From NCBI GenBank assembly GCA_049315325.1, contig JBMOKJ010000007.1:1-64000 (forward strand): a stretch of DNA of 64,000 nucleotides, read 5' to 3'. The DNA is from CAXXIC01 sp049315325 (GTDB lineage: Bacteria; Bacteroidota; Bacteroidia; Bacteroidales; UBA7332). A program made the translations under genes and the position numbers. Positions 53,399-62,695 of the stretch are shown here, one piece after another. Numbering within the stretch: position 1 is the first letter of the stretch; the number at the start of each line of letters is the position of its first letter. The notes beneath the pieces were generated by a model. That model was not told the DNA's origin. It worked only from the letters and a program-made list of their open reading frames with translations, and did not search any database.

Positions 53399-53428
53399 CA
53401 AAAGTAGCAAATAACAAAGAGACTTCAA
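53399..53428 (-). promoter_or_regulatory. promoter of the ABC-F gene
   Basis: On the minus strand TTG (53428-53426) is followed after 19 bp by TACTTTTG (53406-53399), 26 bp before the ATG at 53373. Confidence 0.6.
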
Positions 53429-53532
53429 CCATCTTCGTAAAGCATAGTTAAAGATTACAGATTCTATATCATTATTCACAGAATTTGCGTTACAATAGTC
53501 TAATGAGTGATGAATGGATAACTATTTTTTTA

Positions 53533-53540
53533 TATTTTTG
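53533..53540 (+). promoter_or_regulatory. -7 element of manA
   Basis: TATTTTTG lies 43 bp before the ATG at 53583. No clear upstream TTTG is seen. Confidence 0.45.
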
Positions 53541-53582
53541 CATACACAAAAACAATTCGATAACATTTACACCTAAACAGCT

Positions 53583-54557
53583 ATGCTTTACCCATTAAAA
53601 TTTACACCCATTTTGAAATCAACCATTTGGGGTGGAAAAGACATTTGTAAGTTCAAACATATTGAACCACAACAAAGTGGAATTGGTGAAAGTTGGGAGG
53701 TTTCGCACGTAAAAGGAAGCGTTTCTGTGGTTTCGAATGGCGAATTAACTGGAAAAAGTCTGACTGAATTGATGGATCAGTTTACATTTCTCCTTTTAGG
53801 CAAAAAAGTATTTGTGCGTTTTGGAAAGAATTTCCCTTTACTTATTAAGTATATTGATGCCTGCGACGATTTATCGATTCAGGTACACCCCGATGATGTA
53901 TTGGCAGCAAAACGACACGACAGCTATGGCAAAACGGAAATGTGGTACGTCATAAATGCAAAAAAAGATGCGGCACTCTATTCTGGCTTCAGCCGAAAAA
54001 TTACGCCTGATGAGTATGTGAAATCAGTTGCAAACAACACGTTTACTAGTTCACTTCAAAGTCATAAAGTGGCGAAAGGTGATGTTTTTTTCTTACCCGC
54101 AGGTCGGGTTCATGCCATTGGAAGCGGTACCTTTATAGCTGAAATTCAACAATCGTCAGACATTACCTACCGAATTTATGACTACAACCGCAAAGACAAA
54201 TTTGGAAACGGCAGGGAATTACATACAGAGTTGGCAAAAGATGCAATTGACTATAACTTATACACGAACTACAAGACGGAATACACAAAAATAGAGAATC
54301 AACCGGTAAATTTGGCTGAATGTAACTACTTTACAACCAATTTGCTCTCATTAACTGAAACAGTAGAACGAAATAATCTTGATAAGGATTCGTTTATCAT
54401 ATACATGTGTATGAGCGGCGAAGTTGAATTGACTGATTCGATGAACTCAACAATTTCTATTCGCAAAGGCGAAACGGTGTTGATACCTGCTGCTACGGCG
54501 AATGTACGTATTACTCCTATGGAAAACAGCGAATTAATTGAAACTTACATTCCTTAA
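53583..54557 (+). CDS. manA: mannose-6-phosphate isomerase, type I
   Basis: The 324-aa cupin enzyme interconverts mannose-6-phosphate and fructose-6-phosphate. It begins with the short-form signature YPLKFTPILKSTIWGGKDICKF and has the zinc site in DLSIQVHPDDVLA (Gln and His) with later ligands in VFFLPAGRVHAIGSGTFIAEIQQSSD. Length matches the 315-aa B. subtilis type rather than the longer E. coli type. Confidence 0.92.
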   Translation: MLYPLKFTPILKSTIWGGKDICKFKHIEPQQSGIGESWEVSHVKGSVSVVSNGELTGKSLTELMDQFTFLLLGKKVFVRFGKNFPLLIKYIDACDDLSIQVHPDDVLAAKRHDSYGKTEMWYVINAKKDAALYSGFSRKITPDEYVKSVANNTFTSSLQSHKVAKGDVFFLPAGRVHAIGSGTFIAEIQQSSDITYRIYDYNRKDKFGNGRELHTELAKDAIDYNLYTNYKTEYTKIENQPVNLAECNYFTTNLLSLTETVERNNLDKDSFIIYMCMSGEVELTDSMNSTISIRKGETVLIPAATANVRITPMENSELIETYIP

Positions 54558-54665
54558 TATCGATAGTTTCCCTTAACTTTACCGAATAGATTGAATGGTT
54601 TGAAGTGTAATTTCCAAATCATATACTCAACACCTTGAAATAAAACCTGATATAAAATAATAAGT

Positions 54666-56084
54666 TTGGCACGCAATAAGAAACAACTACCCTTTCTCGA
54701 GAAAATAACAATAACAGATGTAGCAGCCGAAGGCAAAGCAATCGCCAAAATCGATAATATGGTGATATTTGTCCCCTTTGTTGCACCTGGCGATGTGGTT
54801 GATATTCAGCTCTATAAAAAGAAAAACAGCTATGCCGAAGGGCGTGCGGTACATTTTCACCACTATTCCGACAAAAGAACACAACCCATCTGCGAACATT
54901 TCGGCATTTGTGGAGGCTGCAAATGGCAGCATCTCCCCTACGACGAACAGCTAAAATACAAGCATCAACAGGTAGTTGACAATCTCACCCGAATCGGTAA
55001 AATAGAATTGCCAGAAGCGTCATACATCATCGGTTCGAAGAAGACAGATTTCTACCGCAACAAGCTCGAATACACGTTTTCAAACAAGCGTTGGCTTACC
55101 GATAGCGAGCGGTTTTCAGATACTCAGTTCGACGATATGGATGCACTTGGATTTCACATTCCGGGTATGTTCGACAAAGTGCTCGACATCAAAAAATGCT
55201 GGCTTCAGGTCGATATTTCGAACCGAATTCGCTTAGGCATTAAAGAGTTTTGCAAATCAAACAACTACTCTTTCTTTGATCTCCGCAATCAACACGGCTT
55301 GATGCGCAATTTGATTATACGCACTACGTCGACTGGAGAATTGATGTTGATTGTCATTTTCTTTGAGAATGACACTGAAAAAATAAACAATCTGCTTCAA
55401 TATCTTGTTGATAATTTTCAGGAAATCAGCTCTTTGCAATACGTAATTAACCAAAAAGCAAATGATACGATAACCGATCAACGGGTAAATGTATTCAAAG
55501 GCAACGATTGCATTTATGAAGAGATGGAAGGTCTTCGTTTCAAGATTGGGCCTAAGTCGTTTTACCAAACGAACTCAGAGCAAGCATACACGCTCTATAA
55601 AGTGACACGCGAATTTGCTGGTCTGACTGGTAATGAATTGGTTTATGATTTGTATACAGGAACGGGAACAATTGCTAACTTTGTGGCGCGTCAATGCAAA
55701 AACGTGATTGGGATTGAGTATGTTCCCGAAGCAATTGAAGATGCAAAAGTGAATGCAAATCTAAATAAGCTTGAAAACACGCAATTCTTTGCGGGTGACA
55801 TGAAAGATTTGCTTACAGACGATTTCATTGCTCAGTATGGACGCCCTGATGTGATAATAACAGATCCTCCTCGCGCAGGAATGCACGACGATGTGATCAA
55901 AACAATACTAAATGCATCACCTAAACGAATTGTGTACGTAAGTTGTAATCCAGCTACACAAGCACGCGACTTAAGCTTGCTTGATGTTCGGTATCAGGTA
56001 GTTCGCATTCAGCCAGTTGATATGTTTCCTCATACACACCACGTCGAAAACGTAGTGTTGCTTGAGCTAAGAGATAATGAATAA
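54666..56084 (+). CDS. rlmD: RlmD-type 23S rRNA (uracil-5-)-methyltransferase
   Basis: The 472-aa protein starts with a TRAM-like domain (TITDVAAEGKAIAKIDNMVIF). A [4Fe-4S] site with CEHFGICGGCKW follows, then the SAM domain: VYDLYTGTGTIANFVARQC (motif I), PDVIITDPPRAGMHDDVI and the nucleophile Cys in VYVSCNPATQARDL, with a C-terminal Glu. This fits RlmD/RumA methylating U1939 of 23S rRNA, but the Bacteroidota family may target other sites. The start is a TTG: an in-frame stop lies six codons upstream (54648) and no ATG is available at the right place. Confidence 0.9.
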   Translation: MARNKKQLPFLEKITITDVAAEGKAIAKIDNMVIFVPFVAPGDVVDIQLYKKKNSYAEGRAVHFHHYSDKRTQPICEHFGICGGCKWQHLPYDEQLKYKHQQVVDNLTRIGKIELPEASYIIGSKKTDFYRNKLEYTFSNKRWLTDSERFSDTQFDDMDALGFHIPGMFDKVLDIKKCWLQVDISNRIRLGIKEFCKSNNYSFFDLRNQHGLMRNLIIRTTSTGELMLIVIFFENDTEKINNLLQYLVDNFQEISSLQYVINQKANDTITDQRVNVFKGNDCIYEEMEGLRFKIGPKSFYQTNSEQAYTLYKVTREFAGLTGNELVYDLYTGTGTIANFVARQCKNVIGIEYVPEAIEDAKVNANLNKLENTQFFAGDMKDLLTDDFIAQYGRPDVIITDPPRAGMHDDVIKTILNASPKRIVYVSCNPATQARDLSLLDVRYQVVRIQPVDMFPHTHHVENVVLLELRDNE

Positions 56085-56143
56085 ATAACGTAATTGAGAT
56101 CTCACACCAAGTGAATCTGTTTCAATAATTAAAATTTGAACGT

Positions 56144-57637
56144 ATGAGAAAGCTTCTCCTAAGCACCCTATTGATAAGTTTTATTTCGCTAAACAGCGTC
56201 TATGCCGTTACGTCGGAATTTGGCGTATTAGGGCGGCTAGATAGCATTGTGTATGAGCTTAATGATATTGCAAAAGTACGCAAAGCAGTGTATGAATACA
56301 CCGATAAAACGCTAACTGGAATTACGGTTTCAGAATCAAATTCACTGAATTCAACTTGGACTCCAGTTCAACGCACTGTTTTGAGTGAAGTATCGGGCAT
56401 TCAGTATTCGATTCAGCAGATTTACAATACTAATTCTCAAATTTTTGTAAATTCTACAAAAAGTGAAATTTCGTTAGATGATAAATCAAATCGCACACTT
56501 GAAGCTTCTTACATTTGGGATGACACTTCATCTGCATGGAAAGGCTTTCGTTCAAAACTTGAACGTACATACATTGATAGTGGTGTAATCAGTACCTATG
56601 CCTATTCCGATTGGGATTCAATCTCTAACAGTTGGAAAATTTACAGTCAGGGAGCAATCACATTCACTCCATTTATAAAGCCAGAATCAATTATCTATTC
56701 TGCACCAAATTTAGTAGAGCAACTTGAGCCTACATCTAAGATTATCGCTTCATATCTTGCTAACAATGAGTTAGAATATGAAACAGTTTACAGCTATAGT
56801 GCTTCGAATGGCTATACACCCGTTTTTCGCACACATTACGAATATTCACCTTCTGAACCACAATACACAGAAACTATCGAAAATTATTCAGTTGGAAATT
56901 CGACTTGGCTACCTATGCAAAAAACAGAAAAAACGTTTAGTCTCGAGGGCAATATGGTGCGATATATGGTTGCCGATAGGGATACGGTGGCGCTTGCTTG
57001 GAAGGAGCGTTTCCGTCACGATTTTTCAATCTTGAGTACAAGTTCCGACTCATTAAACATTGTACAAGCCGACTCGCCTAATGGAATCACTCTATTTACA
57101 AAAAAATACAAGCAGATAAACGATGCGAATGGCTTGACTAATATTACCAACACAACAGAAGGAAATGGGTCGTTGATTGAAAAACAAATTCAACAAATTA
57201 CGACGACTGCTGGTACACTTTCTCAGTTTAAAAATACAGATGATTTCGAGGAGGTAAAAATGGAGTGGAGCTTCGACTCGACAAGTAACAAACTTCAATG
57301 CTTGGATTACCAAATCAATAATTCAACAAACCAAATTGAATTATTAAGGAAATCTACTTTCTCGTTTAACAAAAATGAGGTTGCTGTGCAAACAGTAAAA
57401 GATGGAAACCTGACGTTTGGACCTAACCCTGTGAGCGATGTGCTTAGAATTACCAACAACACTCCAAATGTCTTGACATTTAAGATTCTTACTCTTGATG
57501 GAAAACCAGTGATCGTTGGTTCATCTTCCGACAGATGCTATTCTGTTCAAGCAAATGGTCTCCAACCTGGGGCATACATCTTACAGATGACTTTGGGGAA
57601 AAATAAAAGCAAAAGCAGTCTGATTATAAAGAAATAA
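56144..57637 (+). CDS. type IX secretion system cargo protein
   Basis: The 497-aa protein has a signal peptide (RKLLLSTLLISFISLNSVYA), a long beta-rich body with repeated T/S-W-type segments (VLSEVSGIQYSIQQIYN, STWLPMQKTEKTFSL), and a type A sorting domain at the C terminus: FGPNPVSDVLRITN, KILTLDGKPV, LQPGAYILQM and SLIIKK. The sorting domain directs it through the T9SS across the outer membrane. The body resembles no family I can name. Function unknown. Confidence 0.85.
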   Translation: MRKLLLSTLLISFISLNSVYAVTSEFGVLGRLDSIVYELNDIAKVRKAVYEYTDKTLTGITVSESNSLNSTWTPVQRTVLSEVSGIQYSIQQIYNTNSQIFVNSTKSEISLDDKSNRTLEASYIWDDTSSAWKGFRSKLERTYIDSGVISTYAYSDWDSISNSWKIYSQGAITFTPFIKPESIIYSAPNLVEQLEPTSKIIASYLANNELEYETVYSYSASNGYTPVFRTHYEYSPSEPQYTETIENYSVGNSTWLPMQKTEKTFSLEGNMVRYMVADRDTVALAWKERFRHDFSILSTSSDSLNIVQADSPNGITLFTKKYKQINDANGLTNITNTTEGNGSLIEKQIQQITTTAGTLSQFKNTDDFEEVKMEWSFDSTSNKLQCLDYQINNSTNQIELLRKSTFSFNKNEVAVQTVKDGNLTFGPNPVSDVLRITNNTPNVLTFKILTLDGKPVIVGSSSDRCYSVQANGLQPGAYILQMTLGKNKSKSSLIIKK

Positions 57638-57639
57638 TA

Positions 57640-57680
57640 AAAGGCGGTCTACTCAAACAATGAATAGACCGCCTTTTTCA
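57640..57680. terminator. bidirectional terminator
   Basis: A perfect 12-bp stem (AAAGGCGGTCTA / TAGACCGCCTTT) with a 13-base loop is flanked by A and T runs and separates the convergent T9SS cargo and YihY genes. Confidence 0.85.
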
Positions 57681-57692
57681 ATTGAAACGGTA

Positions 57693-59033
57693 TTACAGTA
57701 TTAAATCTTTAAGCAATACATTCTGAGCTGTTTTCCCCATCTCTTCGCGTGAAATTCTAAGTGACTCCCATTGCGAAAAGAACAAACTGCCTTTGTCTAT
57801 CTTGAAATCTTCTGATCCATACTGATCAATTCTATTCAAGACTAATAGTACGGAAATCTGATTAATGTCTAATGCAGGTTGGTATATCCGAACATCTTCG
57901 TCTTCGCTTAATGATTCGTTCAAAATATCGACTTCAGTCAGCAGATATAACACCTCTTTTGTCAGTCTAATTGGAATTCTGAAATGCAACGAAATTTCAT
58001 CCGCAGAAAGTGGTTTTTCTCCTTTTTCAAAACGATCGATAACAACTGAAGCAATCGATAAAACTACAAAATCCTTATACCTTCTTGATATATTTTTCGT
58101 ATCCATTTCAAAATTATAATTCTGAATATTCTGTGAAGAATAAGTCAAAACTGCACCAAATAATACAATTAGCCAAGAGACTTGCAACCACAATAGCAAC
58201 AGTGGCAATGCAGCAAAACTACCGTAAATAGCATTGTAACTTGTCACCCAAATTTGGCCACTAATGTATAGATATTGAAAAAGTTGGAAGATTATACTTG
58301 TGAGCATTGATGGCATTATAGCGTGTTTAACACGTACTTTTGTATTGGGGAGAAAAATATACAAAAACATAAAAAACAACCACGTAACAAAATAAGGAGA
58401 TAATCTGAGAAGTGTATTAAATAGTGGACCAACGATCTGTTGAAATGCAAGATTGGATACGGTAGTAGAGATTATTATTGACAAACCACTTGAAACAACC
58501 ATCAAAACAGGAAGAATCAAAAATAGTGAAAAATAGTCGGTAAACTTACGATAGTATGTCCGCGATTTTTTCACTTGCCAAACACCATTAAAAACATCCT
58601 CAATATTGCTTATCAAAGACATAATTGCCCAAAATAACATCACCAAACCTAGGCCAACAAAAATTCCACTTTTCGTCTGTGCAAGATAAGAAGAGGCAAA
58701 TTGTAATCCTTTCTGTAAAACTACTTTTTGACCAGGGAAATAATCGAAAAGTTGGTTTTCAATAATTGATTGAAAACCTAGTCCTCCTGCAATTGCAAAA
58801 AGCAACGCTAAGATTGGAACAATCGCCAATAAAGTGCTATAAGTCAATGCAGAAGCCTTTGTTTGGAGTTTATCTTCATTAAATCTTCTTGTCGAAAGAA
58901 TCAACGTTTTTAGAAGATTGTAAAAGTGATTTTTTTGACGGCTTACTTCATTTTCTGTTATGCGCCAAATATCGACAGTCACAAACTGAATTAATTTCTT
59001 CACACTGTACTGTGAAACATCAAATTTCGCCAT
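57693..59033 (-). CDS. YihY/virulence factor BrkB family membrane protein
   Basis: The 446-aa protein has six spans and a family pattern including DKLQTKASALTYSTLLAIVPILALLF, QKVVLQKGLQFASSYL, TKVRVKHAIMPSMLTSIIFQ and YNAIYGSFAALPLLLLWLQVSW. It was formerly mislabelled RNase BN. The C-terminal 120 residues (RIPIRLTKEVLYLLTEVDIL) resemble a winged helix. The transport role is not established. The ATG at 59031-59033 lies just downstream of RNase P RNA on the same strand. Confidence 0.9.
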   Translation of the reverse strand: MAKFDVSQYSVKKLIQFVTVDIWRITENEVSRQKNHFYNLLKTLILSTRRFNEDKLQTKASALTYSTLLAIVPILALLFAIAGGLGFQSIIENQLFDYFPGQKVVLQKGLQFASSYLAQTKSGIFVGLGLVMLFWAIMSLISNIEDVFNGVWQVKKSRTYYRKFTDYFSLFLILPVLMVVSSGLSIIISTTVSNLAFQQIVGPLFNTLLRLSPYFVTWLFFMFLYIFLPNTKVRVKHAIMPSMLTSIIFQLFQYLYISGQIWVTSYNAIYGSFAALPLLLLWLQVSWLIVLFGAVLTYSSQNIQNYNFEMDTKNISRRYKDFVVLSIASVVIDRFEKGEKPLSADEISLHFRIPIRLTKEVLYLLTEVDILNESLSEDEDVRIYQPALDINQISVLLVLNRIDQYGSEDFKIDKGSLFFSQWESLRISREEMGKTAQNVLLKDLIL

Positions 59034-59058
59034 ATTCCATCAGTTTAAATAGAAAAAA

Positions 59059-59431
59059 TGCAGCAGAACTATAAGCCGGGTTCTGTAAAGCGATGAATCG
59101 CCATGTTTGCCATTTATCTCGATTGTGTATCACTACACAACTCTAGCGATCTACCCCCCAACATCGGGCGAGCAGCCCTACATGCGTCGGTGTACATGAT
59201 CTTACAACCCATAATGTGTACGGCTTGCGGTATTGCTATCGCAACCGGTAGGCTCTTACCCCACCTTTTCACCCTTATCCAATCTCAACAATAATTGAGA
59301 CAGGACGGTTATTTTCTGTTACACTAATCAGCCCTCGCGAACTGCTTCCAGTTAAGAAGTATGGTGCTCTATGTTGCCCGGACTTTCCTCCCTTTCGAAA
59401 CCGAAAGAGCGACAAACCGCTCTGCTACACA
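59059..59431 (-). ncRNA. rnpB: RNase P RNA
   Basis: On the minus strand the RNA shows GAGGAAAGTCCGGGC near the 5' end (59390-59376), a hallmark of bacterial RNase P RNA, and ACAGAACCCGGCTTAT near the 3' end (59086-59071), its other conserved region. GTGGGGTAAGAGCCTACCGG-like sequence and GGTAAGAGCCCACCG-type core are visible in the middle. Terminal pairing TGTAGCAGAG / TTCTGCTGCA closes the molecule (P1). Length of about 373 nt is normal. The RNA matures the 5' ends of tRNAs. A T-run (minus strand 59058-59053) follows. Confidence 0.93.
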
Positions 59432-59434
59432 GTG

Positions 59435-59442
59435 CAAATATA
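59435..59442 (-). promoter_or_regulatory. -7 element of rnpB
   Basis: On the minus strand TATATTTG, with the RNA start expected a few bases downstream. The upstream partner is not clear. Confidence 0.6.
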
Positions 59443-59509
59443 CGTTTTATCAATAAATAGAAATAGAAAAAAGAGAGAAAAGAGGCTGAAATGGTAGAAT
59501 TACCTTTAA

Positions 59510-60406
59510 TCAATGAAGAGTCGGGAACTTTTTGTGAAAATAATGGCACAAAAACCATATTTTATAAACTTTTAAAAACATAAGAATCGGGTACTGACTA
59601 CGAAGATTTGATTCAATGGGTTTTATCATAACCCTAAATAACTTTTCGAAAACTGAACTTATTTTTACTCTTTTCATTAATAAGAAAAACCTTAAATAGC
59701 GATAACCTTTTGCATCTCGATAGGTTACAGCTGTCAGCTTCAAATATTCTGCTAAATCGTGCATAGTCTCACGAATTCTTTCAAGAAAAACATCTGTATG
59801 ATCAAGTCCATTATGTGCAACCGGACTAAAAACATGTTTTCTATTTATCCTTCTCCGATTTAACTCCATTCCAAATACAGGATCTTGATGCCCAAATTCC
59901 TTCAAATTTTCATCAAATCGAATTTCATCGAACAATGTCCTCTTTATCATAAAATTACAAGACAAAAAACTGTAATTTTTAATCGATTTTTTCATCTCCT
60001 GCCTCATCCCATAAAGCCAATGTAGGGTATATTCTGAAGTTGGAGGCCAAGGGAGATAATGAATGCCACCACAGATGACTTCTGATTTGGGGATTTCTTG
60101 AATGTAATTTTTTAGAAAATGATGGTAATCTATTTTTAAATCTGAATCGAGGAACAATAAATAATTGTATTTGGCGGCATCAGCTAAACGATTGCGAACG
60201 GCATGTGTATTTATACCTTCATTTAGATATTCGTAACTACAATTGGTGAAATTAGCTATTTGTATATTTTTATCCCGATAAAAAACCGAATGATTATCAA
60301 AGCAAATAACTTCGAATTCAATACCCAACAATTCTGCTTGGTGAATAATTTCACGAACAAGCATTCGGGCATCTCTATTGTAAATCGGAATTAATATTGA
60401 AACCAT
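59510..60406 (-). CDS. glycosyltransferase family 2 protein
   Basis: The 298-aa protein opens with MVSILIPIYNRDARMLV, typical of GT2, with the acidic DSDLKIDYHHF (about residues 92-102), the metal and nucleotide-sugar site. CNFMIKRTLFDEIRFDENLKEFGHQDPVFG follows in the family's acceptor region, here starting with SCNFMIKR. It follows the GT4-like gene by 6 bp, so both likely build a surface polysaccharide or glycolipid. Sugar and acceptor are not known. Confidence 0.88.
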   Translation of the reverse strand: MVSILIPIYNRDARMLVREIIHQAELLGIEFEVICFDNHSVFYRDKNIQIANFTNCSYEYLNEGINTHAVRNRLADAAKYNYLLFLDSDLKIDYHHFLKNYIQEIPKSEVICGGIHYLPWPPTSEYTLHWLYGMRQEMKKSIKNYSFLSCNFMIKRTLFDEIRFDENLKEFGHQDPVFGMELNRRRINRKHVFSPVAHNGLDHTDVFLERIRETMHDLAEYLKLTAVTYRDAKGYRYLRFFLLMKRVKISSVFEKLFRVMIKPIESNLRSQYPILMFLKVYKIWFLCHYFHKKFPTLH

Positions 60407-60412
60407 AAACCA

Positions 60413-61531
60413 TTATCTTAATGTTGAAAAAACCTCATGAAGAGTCTTTTCTTCGTTCTCCCAGCACAGTTCATCCTTAACAAATGCAAATATATTATCT
60501 TTTCCCGTAAAAGCAGTAGAATTATCTAGAATTTTAACAATCTCTTGTGCTAAAAATTGAGGTGAATAATTACTTACTAACACACCCAATTCATATTTTT
60601 CTACTACGTTTCTTATTTCGGGAAAATCCGTTGCCAAAATAGGAACATTTGCTAAAGCGAAATCAAATACCCTGTTTGGAAGTGAATAATAATAATTTAA
60701 ACCTCTATTTTCTAACAGACAAAGGCCTAGATCAGCAGAAAACGTATATCTATAAAGCTCTTCAAAAGGAATGCGACCTAAAAGAATCACTCGGTCGTTC
60801 AATCCCATGGCATCAATTTTGAACTTAATTTCGTCGTAAATATCTCCAGTTCCTGCGATGCAATAAACCACATTGTCGAGGTATGGCATCGCATCTATCA
60901 CCCACTCTATCCCCCTACCAACATTAACAGCGCCTTGATAGAGAATCATCTTTTTTCCATCAAAGTCATACGGTTTTTTGGTTAAAACTGGCATTGACGA
61001 TTTCATTGGAGCATTACGCACCACACGCATATTAATTTTGAACTTATCTGTATAAATATCGGCAATAGGTTGACAAACAGTATACGCATATTGAATGTGT
61101 GGTAATATTAGGCTTTCTATTGATTCCCAGACTTTTTTTACGAACGGACGACCTACCAACTCGGGTACTTCCGGAAATAATTCGTGTGCATCAAAAACAA
61201 TTGCTTTTCGACGAATTTTAGCGGCAAAAAATGAAGCTGGAAGAGTATCGATATCATTAGATAAAACGATATCGAAGCGTGAAAACAAGAGTAAAAGAAA
61301 TAATCTTATATTATACTCAGCATAAAATAGGAAACTACTATGGTAAAACAAAAATAGCCGTCGAACTCTATACTCCCTTTGAATAGGCAGACTCTTAGGC
61401 CGAAGAACACCCAACAAGCATGGCTCAAAACCAGTTTTCTGCAGTGATAACGCAACCTTATGAACTCGCTGATCTGTTTGTAAATCGTTGGTCACAACAA
61501 TTATCACTCTTTTTCTCGACTTGGTGTTCAT
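60413..61531 (-). CDS. glycosyltransferase family 4-like protein
   Basis: From the ATG at 61529-61531 (MNTKSRKRVIIVVTNDLQTD) the product is about 372 aa. It has the GT-B features FDAHELFPEVPELVGRPF, YQGAVNVGRGIEWVIDAMPYL and NRVFDFALANVPILATDFPEI (donor-binding Glu/Asp region). An alternative ATG at 61582 would add 17 residues of unusual sequence. It probably transfers a hexose or amino sugar to a surface glycan. It lies divergent from murB. Confidence 0.88.
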   Translation of the reverse strand: MNTKSRKRVIIVVTNDLQTDQRVHKVALSLQKTGFEPCLLGVLRPKSLPIQREYRVRRLFLFYHSSFLFYAEYNIRLFLLLLFSRFDIVLSNDIDTLPASFFAAKIRRKAIVFDAHELFPEVPELVGRPFVKKVWESIESLILPHIQYAYTVCQPIADIYTDKFKINMRVVRNAPMKSSMPVLTKKPYDFDGKKMILYQGAVNVGRGIEWVIDAMPYLDNVVYCIAGTGDIYDEIKFKIDAMGLNDRVILLGRIPFEELYRYTFSADLGLCLLENRGLNYYYSLPNRVFDFALANVPILATDFPEIRNVVEKYELGVLVSNYSPQFLAQEIVKILDNSTAFTGKDNIFAFVKDELCWENEEKTLHEVFSTLR

Positions 61532-61640
61532 CTTGTATCCTGATTCCAGTAAATCCATCCTATTGAAACGAAAAATAAACATTAATATTTCTTTCGTGTT
61601 AAAAAAATTGATTTTTTATATATGAAACAACATCTGTCTA

Positions 61641-61671
61641 TTGGCTCACTCCACAAAAAGCAGTACGTTTG
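61641..61671 (+). promoter_or_regulatory. promoter of murB
   Basis: TTG (61641-61643), 20 bp spacer, TACGTTTG (61664-61671). The murB ATG follows 13 bp later. This fixes the start at 61685, not at the ATG at 61622. Confidence 0.65.
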
Positions 61672-61684
61672 TAAAAAAAAGGAC

Positions 61685-62695
61685 ATGATTCAACAAGAAA
61701 ATTACTCGTTGGTTAATCACAATACATTTCATATCGAAGCGAATGCAAAAATCTTCATCGAATATGAAAATGAAAACGAGTTAATTGAAACTTTGACTTC
61801 AAACACTTTAATGAATAATAAACTATTACAAATTGGAGGTGGAAGTAATTTATTGTTTACAGAAAACTTCGATGGTATTGTGTTACATTCGAAAATCAAA
61901 GGGTTTAGTCTAATTGATGAATCGATTGAAAATACATTGGTAAAAATTGGAGCTGGAGAAATCTGGGATGACGTTGTAAAGTTTTGCGTTGATTCGAATC
62001 TTTACGGAGCAGAAAATCTATCACTTATCCCCGGAGAAATTGGAGCTGCGGCTGTTCAGAATATTGGTGCTTATGGCGTTGAAATAAAAGATATTATCGA
62101 GAAGATCGATGCAATAGAAATTGCAACTGGTTCGAAACGAATTTTCAACACCTCAGATTGCAAATATGCTTATAGAGAAAGTGTTTTCAAGAAAGAGTTA
62201 AAGAGCAAATACATTATCACATACGTCACTTTAAAACTATCTAAGACTCCTTCTTTCAAATTGGATTACGGAAATATCCAAGATGCCTTAGCAAGTAAGG
62301 GGGAAACAAACCTACGAACAATTAGAGAAACAATTATTGAGATACGGGAGAACAAATTGCCAAATCCTGAAGTCGTAGGTAATGCAGGGAGTTTTTTCAT
62401 GAATCCCTATATTACAATGGACCAATTCACATTGCTCAAATCATTTTATCCGGCATTACCTCACTATCCTGTTTCTGAAAAGGAGGTCAAAGTGCCTGCG
62501 GCTTGGTTAATTGAGCAATGTGGTTGGAAAGGGAAAATCTTTGGTAATGCAGGAGTACATGACAAGCAAAGTTTGGTATTAATAAACAGAGGTGGTGCAA
62601 AAGCTATCGAAATAATCGAGCTTTCGAATCAAATTAGAGCATCGGTGAAGCAAAAATTCCAAATAGAATTAACCCCAGAGGTAATTTTTGTATGA
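61685..62695 (+). CDS. murB: UDP-N-acetylenolpyruvoylglucosamine reductase
   Basis: The product (336 aa from ATG 61685, MIQQENYSLVNHNTF) is an FAD enzyme that reduces UDP-GlcNAc-enolpyruvate to UDP-MurNAc. It shows LQIGGGSNLLFT, the FAD site NLSLIPGEIGAAAVQNIGAYG, YRESVFKKEL and GNAGSFFMNPYI (Ser proton donor). The type I form (E. coli-like, with the YAYRES segment) is indicated. The stop overlaps the next start by 4 bp. Confidence 0.95.
   Translation: MIQQENYSLVNHNTFHIEANAKIFIEYENENELIETLTSNTLMNNKLLQIGGGSNLLFTENFDGIVLHSKIKGFSLIDESIENTLVKIGAGEIWDDVVKFCVDSNLYGAENLSLIPGEIGAAAVQNIGAYGVEIKDIIEKIDAIEIATGSKRIFNTSDCKYAYRESVFKKELKSKYIITYVTLKLSKTPSFKLDYGNIQDALASKGETNLRTIRETIIEIRENKLPNPEVVGNAGSFFMNPYITMDQFTLLKSFYPALPHYPVSEKEVKVPAAWLIEQCGWKGKIFGNAGVHDKQSLVLINRGGAKAIEIIELSNQIRASVKQKFQIELTPEVIFV

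Noticed and set aside
59103..59294. 63-aa open frame on the plus strand
   Set aside because: It lies entirely within RNase P RNA, on the opposite strand.
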